Shown piece after piece: positions 55,153-64,000 of a DNA stretch of 64,000 bases; position 1 is the stretch's first letter; each line of letters begins with the position of its first letter. Origin of the DNA: Palaemon carinicauda (Eukaryota; Arthropoda; Malacostraca; Decapoda; Palaemonidae). The translations under genes were made by a program, and so were the position numbers. Location: the NCBI RefSeq assembly GCF_036898095.1, contig NC_090730.1:23050621-23114620 (forward strand). Reading direction: 5' to 3'. The notes beneath the pieces are model-generated. The model saw nothing but the letters and a program-made list of their open reading frames with translations. It was not told the DNA's origin and ran no database searches.

Positions 55153-56978
55153 ATGGATTCTTTAAGTAACGAGCCCCCATCCCCTGGATACGCTGACTCT
55201 CCCCCGGCACTGTTGACGACCTCTGCTAATTCAATTAAGGAAAATTCTGTTAACGACCTAAGAACAAAAAAGGACCCCTCTACTAATGTTTTAAAACCAA
55301 TTAAGTCGGGTAACAAAGGGAAACTAAGAATCCTTCATGTTACCCAAATTCCAATAAATACTGATTATGATATGATATATAAAGCATTTAGATGCTATGG
55401 AGTGATAAAAGAAATTAGAATGAAACTTGAAAATGAAAACTGGCATTCATGGATAACTTATAATAATCATGAAGAAGCATTCAATGCAATATGTAACATC
55501 AATGATATCAAAATTAATAACTTAAATGTCATGTGTGCCCTATGTGATAAGATACCAAACAGTTTGGATGTATATAGACCTGCTGACTGGTTTGAGAAAG
55601 ATATCGATTTAACTATGCTCCCCAAAGAAAGCCAAAACCACCAATGTGGCTTGTTACCGAGCCTAAAGGGAGTAATGGGAATTATTTTAAAATTAACAAA
55701 CTAATTCAGAAAAAGGTAGGAACCATTGCACCAGGTGATATATCTCGCTTTGGGAAAAATAGCTTCCTAATCCATGCAAAATCATACACGCAATCAGTAA
55801 TACTGTCTAACCTTACGACAAGCAGTGATGAGGATATGTTAGATGTCAAACCCCACCTAAACTTTAGTTACGGAAGGGGAGTAGTCTTCAATAAAGATCT
55901 GTACGAATTTACAGAAGAGGAAATACTAGCCATGTGCCCATTAACAGTGTGGAAAGTGCATAAGATTCCTGGGACGTCAATGATTATCCTTACTTTCCAG
56001 GATGCTGATGTGCCTTTCCACATCGATATTGAAAATGAAAGAATAAAAGTTCGACCTTTTAAACAAAAGCCCTTACATGCTTCAAATGTTTCAAATTTGG
56101 ACATCCTTCTAAAGTTTGTAAAAATGAAAAAATGTGTAGCATCTGTGCCAGTCCTTATCATGGAGAGTGTACACTTGAGCCCAGCTGTTTGAATTGCAAT
56201 TCAAACCATAAATCCACTGACAGGAGCTTCGAGATTTATAAGTTTGAAGAAGCAGCCCTCAACAAATCCAGTGTAGAACACATAAGTGTAGCATGCCAAA
56301 AGACTACTGAAAAAACCAAACAGCTATGCAAAGGCGCTGAAATCAAGAGAAAATATACCACAGGAGACATCGAACCCACATAGTGCTGCCAGTAATTCCA
56401 AGAAAAGAAATACATCATCTAATGATAGTAGAGTTTTACGTGACAAGGTAAGCATATTGCCTTCCAAGGCTTTGCCACTGTGTATTAAAACTGCGACACT
56501 GCCCACTTTTATACAAACTTCATCCCCCATTACCAACAATAGTACTAACCTCTCTCAGGCCATGTCCTTGCCTGATTTGATGGAAGTTCCACCTGAAACA
56601 AAGTTACCAGGTGCACCTGTGGTAGGAAAGGTGCAAAAACCTGGTAAATCCTCACCACCGATAAATAGGAAAAGAGAGAGACCTCCATCTCTCTCTCCAC
56701 CCTCCATTAGAAACGTTAAGGTTATGACATCAAATAAATTTGATGTTTTGTCTGTTGATGTTTCTAATGAACCAGAAGATAAACTGAATAAATCAGAAAT
56801 TCAAGTTGAGGTCCACCATCCACCTCAACAAATAGATCAAAAGGATACAAATAAAAACACAAACATAAAACCCAACATAACAAGACCACCTCTGAAGAAA
56901 CCTACAGGTAATAATGTTAGATTAAAAACTGCTAATGGGAAGACCTCATCCAAGATGTCTTCCAGAAATAATCCATAG
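55153..56978 (+). pseudogene. LINE ORF1 (gag-like, zinc knuckles)
   Basis: ATG at 55153 (MDSLSNEPPSPGYADSPP). Residues around KLRILHVTQIPINTDYDMIY and the following 'WITYNNHEEAFNAI' look like an RRM-type fold. Frameshifts near 55640 and 56130 move translation into a Cys/His-rich section with CFKCFKFGHPSKVCKNEK and CSICASPYHGECTLEPSC, typical CCHC knuckles of LINE gag proteins. A last frame (56457-56978) is Pro/Ser/Lys-rich and basic and ends 15 bp before ORF2 text starts. It would bind LINE RNA as a nucleocapsid-like protein. At least three frame changes make it inactive. Confidence 0.75.
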
Positions 56979-56979
56979 T

Positions 56980-59900
56980 TTTCTCCTCCATTTTGCAATG
57001 GAACTGTCAGGGTTTGAGGGTGAAATATGAAGAACTTGAGCTCCTAATTCATGAGCATTCCCCCATAATTGTATGTCTACAGGAAAGTATGCTTGATTCT
57101 AACACTCCTAGTCCTCGAGAGTATGTTAGCTATAGAACACCATATAATCAACAAGCAGGGAGCCATGGCGGAAGTCTCGTATACATTCGTCGAGATGTTC
57201 CCCAAATACCTATGTCTACTGTATACGTACAACCCTGCAGGCAGTTGTACAAATTGATATAGGGAGAAAATATACAATTTGCTCTCTGTACTTACCTCCA
57301 AATGATAATATTTTATATGATGATTTAGCAGAGGTCATTCAACAACTCCCTCAACCATTTCTCTTACTGGGAGATATGAATGGTAGACATCCTTTATGGG
57401 GTGATATCTTAGCAAACACAAGGGGCAATATTATCTCATCGATTGTGGAGAATGAGGATGTGGGACTCCGTAATACAGGAGAGCCCACACACTTCCATGT
57501 TCAGATAGGTACCTTGTCATGCATTGACTTTCAATTGCAAGCTCTAACTGCCTTCTTGATTTTGATTGGAGGACATTAGATGATTGGCATACTAGTGATC
57601 ATGCACCAATCATTATAAACACCAACAATGGTCCACCTTTACAGAGATCGCCACGATGGAATCTTGACAAGGCGGACTGGGAAAAATTTCGTGAGCTAAG
57701 CGAAATTGAGGGGGATGCTGAACAGGTTGAAAATATTGATGATGTCATAGACTTACTGAATGGAACTCTCCATACAGCAGGAGTCAATTCAATTCCCAAA
57801 ACAACAGGGTTATTCAAACGACGACCAGTTCCGTGGTGGTCTTCAGAACTAACTGCCCTCCACAGAGCCACAAGAAGATCTCTAACACGATTGCGCAGAC
57901 TCCGAACTGATGATAATTTAATTATGTACAAGAAATGTAGAGCACAGTTCCGTCTTGCCATGAAAGAAGCAAGGCGCCAGTCATGGATGTCTTTTGTTTC
58001 CTCCATTAACAGTAGAACACCACCATCTGCTGTGTGGAGGAAAGTAAAAAAGATAGCTGGCAAATTCACCCCCAACCCACCACCAGTGTTGAAGGTGAAT
58101 GGTCAGTATGTAACTGAAGTAAATGATGTTAGCAATGCCCTGGCTAATCATTTTTCAAATGTATCCAGCAAGTGTGTAGGAGCCCCTGGTCACCAGTATA
58201 GGAGCGTTGAAGAAAAGAAAATTTTAAATTTTGGAACAAGAAGGGAAGAGTCTTATAATTCTCCTTTCACTGAAAGAGAATTTGATTCCGCACTTGCTCA
58301 TTGCAATGATACAGCCCCTGGACCTGATGGAATTCCATATGCAATGATTAAACATGTACATTCTAATACAAAGCTATTTATTTTAAGCATTATTAATAGA
58401 ATATGGCATGATCATAGTTAACTAAGTGTTTGGGAACTAGCCATTATTTTAGCCTTTTTAGAACCCGGTAAAGACAAGTTTTTAGCAGCAAACTATCGTC
58501 CTATTGTATTGACATCTTGTTTATGTAAAATCATGGAGAAGATGGTCAATGCAAGGCTGATATGGTACCTTGAAAAGAAAGGTATTTTATCACAGATTCA
58601 ATGTGGATTCAGAAAAATGCACTCAACGACTGATGTGTTGATACGACTTGAGTCTTCTATTTGTGAAGCCTTTGCTTCCCAACAGCACCATGTTACAGTA
58701 TTTTTTGACCTTGAAAAGGCATATGATACCACATGGAGATATGGTATACTTAAAACCATTCATGAAATCGGATTAAGAGGAGAGCTGCCACTATTTATTC
58801 AGGCATTTCTTTCACATAGAGTTTTTCAAGTGAGAGTTGGGGAAGCTCTATCAGAGAGTAAGTGCCAGGAAGAAGGAGTTCCTCAGGGTAGTGTGCTGAG
58901 TGTAACCCTTTTTGCACTAGCAATTAATGGGATATCCTCAGCAATTCCCCAGGATGTTCTCTCAACATTATTTGTGGATGATCTCTCCATATCATTTGCT
59001 GGAGCCAGAATGGCAATGGTTGAGAGAAAACTACAGCTCTCGATTGACAAAATTATCCAGTGGGCCGATATGAATGGATTTAAGTTCTCGACAAGTAAAA
59101 CTACTATCGTACATTTGTCGTATCTGGGGAGCACATCCAGACCCGGATATATACATAAAAGGGCAACGGATCCCATGTGTATCGGAAACCAAATTTTTAG
59201 GTTTGATATTTGATTGTAGACTTACATGGGTTTCTCACCTAAAAGCACTAAAAGCTAATTGTGTTGAAGCTCTGAATATTTTAAAAGTATTGTCCCATAC
59301 ATCATGGGGGCAGACCACAATACTATTTTAAAATTATACAAGGCCTTGATTTTTTCCAAAATTAGTTATGGTTGTGAAATACTGTATACTCTTCAGCCAC
59401 CCCAAGCCGGTTGAAAATATTAGATTCAATACATCATGCAGGTATTAGATTGTTCACGGGAGCATTTAGAACATCACCTATCCCAAGTCTCCTTGTTGAT
59501 GCTGGAGAGTTACCTCTAGACCTTTACCGGATGTCTTCTATTCTTCGGTATTGGTTTAGATTGCAAAGACTCCCTAATTCTTTAGCCTTCCAGACTGCAA
59601 GCCTTGTGAGGCACCCAACATACTTTGAGATGCACCCAAAATCTCCTCAACCCTATGGCTTTCGGGTGAAACAATTATTAAACAGTCTGGATATAATTAG
59701 ATGTAAGATACTTCCATTCAAGGTATCATCAACGCCTCCATGGAAATTACCAGAGATATCTTTTTGTAAATATTTTATAGGAGATAAGAAGAATATGTCA
59801 GACATAGAAGCCAGGTCTCTTTTTAATGAACATGTTAAAGAACATAGAGGATCAACTTTTATCTATACTGATGGCTCCAAATCTGATGCTGGCGTTGTAT

Positions 59901-60574
59901 TTGGGGTACATAGTAATGGTTTTAATTGTAGAGGTGCACTTCCTCTGACCGCTTCCATATTTACTGCCGAACTGTATGGCATATTAACCGCTATTGAGAA
60001 AATAGCGTTGGAGAAGGAGGGTAATTTTACAATTTTTAGTGATTGCAAGGAGTGTCCTTCAAGCAATAGAAGTTTTTAATTCTAATAACCCTCTAGTTTT
60101 AAAGATTTTAGAATGGCTTTTTATTATTGGACGAAGAGGTATAACAGTTCGATTTTGTTGGGTTCCAGCACATGTAGGTGTGTGTGGGAATGAGAAGGCA
60201 GATTCACTGGCTAAGAATGCTGCATCCGAGTTGCTGCCAAGAAGGTATCCCATTCCCTGTAATGATTTCTTACCTGACATCAAGAAATTGGTTTGCAATA
60301 AATGGCAACAGCAATGGAATAGCCTAGATGGCAATAAAATGCGAGAGGTAACAAATGTCATATCTCCTTGGAGGTATACTGTAATATGATGCCCCGAAAA
60401 TGGGAGACGTCTCTTTGTCGTCTCCGTATTGGTCACACTCGGTTGACACATGAGTTTCTACTGAAGGGCCAACAGCAACCGTATTGTGACGACTGTTTAG
60501 TACCTCTAACAGTGAGGCATTTGTTGACCGAATGCCCCAATTATAACAACTTAAGGAATAGATATTTGTTTTAG
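56980..60574 (+). pseudogene. LINE ORF2: endonuclease, RT, RNase H
   Basis: Endonuclease: LQWNCQGLRVKYEELELLI at the start, catalytic LQES, LLGDMNGRHPLWGD near 57370 and HTSDHAPII near 57600. RT: APGPDGIPYAMIK (58315), NYRPIVLTSCLCKIMEKM, FFDLEKAYDTTWRYG (motif A), GVPQGSVLSVTLFALAIN, and LFVDDLSIS (FVDD catalytic box, about 58970). RNase H: FIYTDGSKSDAGVVFG near 59860, TAELYGI near 59970, FSDCK near 60040 and CWVPAHVGVCGNEKADSLAK near 60155-60220, a complete D-E-D-D set. C-terminal Cys/His: YCDDCLVPLTVRHLLTECP. About six frameshifts or stops (57260, 57580, 58419, 59210, 59330, 60075, 60390) break it. It would nick the target and prime reverse transcription. Confidence 0.85.
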
Positions 60575-60827
60575 GCTCGAGGTGAGGGTGGCAGGTTCAT
60601 CCTTGCCAAGATTCTTGGACATGATGTGTCCTACTATGCAAGTGGCATCTTTAGATTTATTTCAGAAGCAGGTCTTCTGAAAACTATTTAACTTTTATGA
60701 CATTCAGCTTTTATGATTTTAATTGAATACTCTTATATTTTTTTTTATTTTTTTTTTTTACATTTGTATACATAAACTAAATGATATTGGCGTCAATGAC
60801 CTTAGATGTCAGGATGCCTGAAAACTT

Positions 60828-60855
60828 TAAATCAATCAATCAATCAGCTATGGAA
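60828..60855 (+). repeat. LINE 3' tail and right target duplication
   Basis: (ATCA)n tail (AAATCAATCAATCAATCA) followed by CAGCTATGGAA (60845-60855). Confidence 0.8.
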
Positions 60856-61607
60856 GGGGCTTCCCTTTTCAACGTCGAGGACGTCAAAAGAGCGACGGAG
60901 CACATTGGAGGAAGACCAGCCAGTACTTTCTCCTCCAGAGGGCGATGACATCAAGGCCATACGCAGTAGCTCCTCCAGCCCAGAAACCCCAACCCATTAG
61001 ACCACAGGGGAGCAGTAGAAGTGTGGATGCTCCCAGGACATCATCAAAGAAACCTTTTCCTGCTAAAGATCAGCCCAAGGGAAGTCAAACCAGCAAAGGA
61101 GGAAAAGAGGTAGAGGTAGTGGACGAGGTCATTCCCGCTATGGAGGGCAATCCTCCCAATTGTCCAACGGTGGGAGGATGCCTGTAATACCAGTGGCAGA
61201 GAAGCTTGGAGCACGGGGCCGAAGCTTGGACGGTCTCCGTGTTACGTTCAGGCTATTGGGTCCCGTTCACTCTATCTCTCCCTCCCTTGACTCAAAATTC
61301 GAATCTGTTGAGTTGCTACACGAAGGGATCCGTAAAGGAACAACCCCTCAGGGCCAAAATCCAGACCAAGGATGGAGAAGGGCGCATTTCAAGAGGTCCT
61401 AGACAGATCCTCAGGCTTTTACAGTTGACTCTCTCTTGTAAAGAAGGTTTCTGGAGGCTGAAGACCTGTCATAGATATCTCCTCCCTGAACAAGCAGTCA
61501 TGGTCAGACAAGCGATCAGACAAGAGGACTTCATGTGCACGCTGGATTTGAAAGACGCGTACTGTACTGTACTTCCAGATCCCAGTCCATCCGTCATCAA
61601 GGAAGTA
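60845..61607 (+). pseudogene. Divergent DIRS-like element D/F, gag end and RT start
   Basis: Continues the gag interrupted at 54338: GASLFNVEDVKRATEHIGG (B: LEPKERERTAERWRR). A basic tail follows and then the RT region: 'ILPIVQRWEDA', SLVKKVSGG and RPVIDISSLNKQ (about 61430-61495), then LDLKDAY-like DNA (61543-61560) and FQIPVHPSSRKY (61571-61606), where the Tigger transposon interrupts the RT. Many frame changes. Confidence 0.7.
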
Positions 61608-62816
61608 CAGTGGAACCTCTACATACGATTGTCCTAACATACGAATTTTCCGACATCCGAAGTAAAATTTGACCAAATTTCTGTCTCGACACCTGAAGTG
61701 TTGCTCTAACATACGACGTAAATAATACGCGTACGCGTGGAATTTTCTCGAAAGCGTCGATCGTAGTTTCTTGTTGACGCCGCTAGACGGCAGTACATCG
61801 GAGGGACGCCAATCGAGCGTCGCCTTGATCAGTCCTCTCATCTCGTGCGCATCGTGTGGTTGTTCTCTATTCGCTCAGTTATTAACAGTGCTTTTTATCT
61901 TCCTATTTCACGTTTTGTTTTTGTGTTTTGTAATCATGGGTCCTAAAAAGCTTAGTTTCGGTTCAGGAAGTAGTAGTGGTGAGAAGAAGTCAATACTTTC
62001 AGCAAGAAATAATAGAAAAGCATGAGCGAGGTGTGCGTGTTAGCGATTTGGCTAAACAATATGGCCGGAATATGTCTACGATCTCGACAATTCTAAAACA
62101 GAAGGCAGCCATTAAAGCAGTGAAACCTTCGAAGGGGATCACGATTATTTCTAAACGTCGTAGCCCTACCCTGGAAGAGATGGAACGCCTTTTGTTAATA
62201 TGGATCAAGGACAAGGAAATTGTTGGCAATACGATCATTTGTGAGAAGGCCAGCGCTATCTATTGTGACTTGAAGGCGGCGGGCTGTGGGGGTGACGCGG
62301 GGGAGAGTTCAACCGATCCTACGACGAATTCAAGGTGTCTCGAGGTTGGTTCGAGAAATTTAGGAAACGGACCGGGATTCATTCATTTGTTCGCCATGGA
62401 GAAGCTTCAAGTTCAGACACCAAGGTTGCTAAAGACTTTGTTAAAAAGTTTGAAAGCATCGTGGAGGAGGAAGGCTACGTAGAGCAGCAGGTGTTCAACT
62501 GTGATGAAACCGGTCTGTTTTGGAAAAAGATGCCTTGTCGAACATACATTACCGCCGAAGAGAAGAAAATGCTTGGACATAAGCCAGTGAAGGATTGGTT
62601 GACTCTTGCGCTTTGTGCCAACGCCAGCGGGGACTGCAAAATTAAGCCTTTATTAGTTTACCATTCCGTGAACCCTAGGGAATTTAAAGCACATAGAATT
62701 AATAAAGACCTGCCACATGTTCTATGGCGTTCTAATTCTAAGGCTTGGGTCACTAGGCATATCTTTGTGGAATGGGTAAACGTAGTTTTCGGCCCTGCTG
62801 TCAAGAAGTACCTTCA
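61606..62816 (+). mobile_element. Tigger/pogo DNA transposon, right part missing
   Basis: Left terminal repeat begins CAGTGGAACCTCTACATACG at 61608 and is preceded by TA (61606-61607), the target dinucleotide of Tc1/mariner/pogo elements. A transposase follows in the same orientation. The element ends without its right terminal repeat where minus-strand DIRS sequence begins near 62816. Confidence 0.82.
61936..62816 (+). pseudogene. Tigger transposase, frameshifted and truncated
   Basis: ATG at 61936 (MGPKKLSFGSGSSSGEKK), then a shift near 61990 into a helix-turn-helix region ERGVRVSDLAKQYGRNMSTI. Next come TLEEMERLLLIWIKDKEI and a second shift near 62325 to RGWFEKFRKRTGIHSFVRHG, the CENP-B type DNA-binding module. 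The catalytic core starts with QVFNCDETGLFWKKMP (first Asp of the DDE triad), KDWLTLALCANASGDCKIKP and VLWRSNSKAWVTRHIFVEW. It ends at GPAVKKYLQ, before the second catalytic Asp (DNA-x-x-H region). It would cut and paste the element; here it is dead. Confidence 0.82.
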
Positions 62817-63240
62817 GGTAGGGGGAAACTTGACGGCTGATCGGAACATGCCAGTACGCATCCGTCATGTCTATGGAGACTGTGTATGCCCGTTTGGGCA
62901 ACAGGGTCCTGATGTGTTGAAGCGTCAGCATTTTGAACTTGTAGTTCACTATGAACTTGTTGAGTGGTGACAAGTCCAGAATTACTCTGAGCTTTTCTGA
63001 GTCCTCCTTCAGAACACAAAATAGCCTTCCTTGGAATCTGACAGACTTCGCCTTCCTTATAACTCTTTTGCTCAAGAGTTCCTGAACATATTCTTCCAAT
63101 ATGGGGGTTGAGTGTTGGAAGAATTGAGGGAAGGTTGGTGAGAGTTGAGCTCCAACTCCACCCTAGTCCATTCTTGATTAGGCTGTGGGCCCAGGGATTG
63201 AAGGTCCAACGATCCTGGAAGAAGAGGAGTCTCCCTCCTA
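62813..63240 (-). pseudogene. DIRS-G reverse transcriptase, N-terminal part
   Basis: Reads (minus strand) PVGGRLLFFQDRW, aligned to B's PPVGGCLKSCMDRW. After a frame change come MEEYVQELLSKRVIRKA, LRVILDLSPLNKFI and KMLTLQHIRTLLPKRAYTVS, then IDMTDAYWHVPISRQVSPYL (motif A with the catalytic Asp). The DIRS text stops at SPYL; the following residues are read from antisense Tigger. The catalytic YxDD box is absent because of the break. A shift near 63100 separates the two parts. Confidence 0.75.
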
Positions 63241-63251
63241 CCGGTAGCATC

Positions 63252-64000
63252 TCACTTTGAGTGCTGGGTGGAGGATTTACCTTCCTGGCCACGTCCAACC
63301 TTGTTGCCCCTACCTCTGGAGGAGCCTCGAAAGGGACCTCGAGACTTCGGCCGAAAGGTCGTAGACTGCCTTTCAAACACTGGGGTGAACACTGGTGACT
63401 GAGTCGCCAGTGTTTGGGGCACCAGTTGGAAAGTGGTGGATGATTGTGCCACCGTCTGGGACACTGCGGCCACGGGAAGTTGTTGCTGTTGCTTAGGCCG
63501 AGAGGGCACTCTAGGTCGTTTTGGTCTATTCTTCAGCTGGGGACCCTCGTCAGCTGAAGATTTTCTTTTAGAGGACAAGCCCCATTTAGAAAGAAGATTT
63601 GTATTTTCAGTGGCGGCTTTGTCCACGACCTCTTTGACCACTTCGCTTGGGAAGAGGTCTTTTCCCCAGATGTTAGAAGCTATCAGCTTCCTTGGTTCGT
63701 GTCTCATCGCAGCCGAGGCGAACACGAACTCTCTGCAAGCCCTTTGGGCTTTAATAAAGTTGTACAGGTCTTTTGTCACAGTCGCCAGAAGGGCTTTGGC
63801 GAAGACCATGTACATGTCCGGAGTATCTGGAATGCTTGCCATTGTCTCCAGACCAGTCTGCAGAGACAAGCAGCAAGACGTTCTTTTGTCTCCTGTTCCC
63901 TACGCAGGAGAAAGTCCTACAGCTTGGGAAGGTCTTCGCCGAACTGTCGTCCGGCAATATCTGCCTCCAGCTTGCCAACTGTGAAGGTGTTGTGCACATC
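63252..64000 (-). pseudogene. DIRS-G gag C-terminal part
   Basis: Minus-strand frame ending at 63252 with a 205-residue open stretch: VFAKALLATVTKDLYNFIKA, CREFVFASAAMRHEPRKLI, WGKDLFPSEVVKEVVDKA, then Lys/Arg-Pro-Gln-rich linkers and an Arg/Gly tail (RGPFRGSSRGRGNKVGRG). A globular helical part followed by an RG-rich nucleic-acid-binding tail just before RT is the organisation seen in the other DIRS gags. The stretch is open but incomplete at its N-terminus; frame breaks occur near 63870. Confidence 0.65.

Larger units (their letters stand above)
54339..60844 (+). mobile_element. Full-length I/Nimb-like LINE with RNase H
   Basis: A 6.5-kb insertion flanked by an 11-bp direct repeat. Order: about 0.8 kb 5' leader, ORF1 (gag-like with cysteine knuckles), ORF2 (endonuclease, RT, RNase H, C-terminal Cys/His), 3' region, and a 3' tail of ATCA repeats (60828-60844). 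RNase H after RT, together with this tail, suggests the I superfamily (I/Nimb-like) rather than Jockey or RTE; the clade is inferred. It interrupts the gag gene of the divergent DIRS element: removing it joins 'TTCAGCTATGGAA' to 'GGGGCTTCCC' in a DIRS-compatible way. Confidence 0.82.
62813..64000 (-). mobile_element. Minus-strand DIRS-like element G, partial
   Basis: Gag C-terminal and early RT coding sequence on the minus strand, running in from beyond the window and ending at the Tigger junction. No terminal repeat is visible. It belongs to another family than A-F, judged by low protein similarity. Confidence 0.72.

Overview
The window is eukaryotic, repeat-saturated genomic DNA. I infer a decapod crustacean (shrimp or prawn), for four reasons: DIRS1-like tyrosine-recombinase retrotransposons dominate; a tRNA-derived SINE is present whose layout I associate with decapods; an interspersed repeat ending in a gene-desert-like (AAT)n tail recurs four times; and long AT/ATT/GA microsatellites are frequent. 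These identifications rest on pattern recognition only; no database was searched. I see no intact host gene, only a few short exon candidates.

Layout. 1-5.6 kb: AT-rich DNA with a minus-strand LINE tail, a SINE and a 5'-truncated LINE whose reverse transcriptase reading frame is open (3767-4933). 5.6-9.6 kb: a large inverted repeat (arms 5867-7276 and 7740-9127, loop 463 bp) whose outer parts are copies of the interspersed repeat, followed by a minus-strand SINE and another repeat copy. 9.6-12.7 kb: a very decayed LINE interrupted by a second truncated copy of the 3.8-kb LINE and by the most complete copy of the interspersed repeat. 12.8-13.9 kb: a complete 1.1-kb DNA transposon with 36-bp terminal inverted repeats, an 8-bp target duplication and a THAP-domain first exon, so a P-superfamily-like element. 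13.9-17.0 kb: mostly unassigned AT-rich DNA.

17.0-62 kb: DIRS1-like elements, all in plus orientation. Copies A (17046-25332), B (26275-34221) and C (34941-42325) are essentially full-length. They have inverted terminal repeats of about 200 bp, a gag-like region, reverse transcriptase/RNase H/methyltransferase-like and tyrosine recombinase regions, and an internal complementary region near the right end. A fourth, divergent element (D/F, starting at 42483) appears broken up by later insertions: DIRS copy E (about 44288-52595), a 6.5-kb RNase H-bearing LINE (54339-60844, 11-bp target duplication), and a Tigger/pogo transposon starting at 61608. The right end (62.8-64 kb) is a minus-strand DIRS-like element of another family abutting the truncated Tigger.

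How the parts work together: in each DIRS copy, gag would package RNA, RT/RH would make cDNA, and the recombinase would integrate a circle. The internal complementary region templates the ends and visibly covaries with them. None of the copies looks fully competent; B keeps the reverse transcriptase YLDD motif and E keeps the longest recombinase frame. The most notable points are the P-like mini-element with a THAP exon, the large palindrome, a 5S rRNA-like sequence embedded in the RT region of copy A, and the hypervariable tandem arrays in the Ser/Arg/Pro-rich middle of every DIRS gag.
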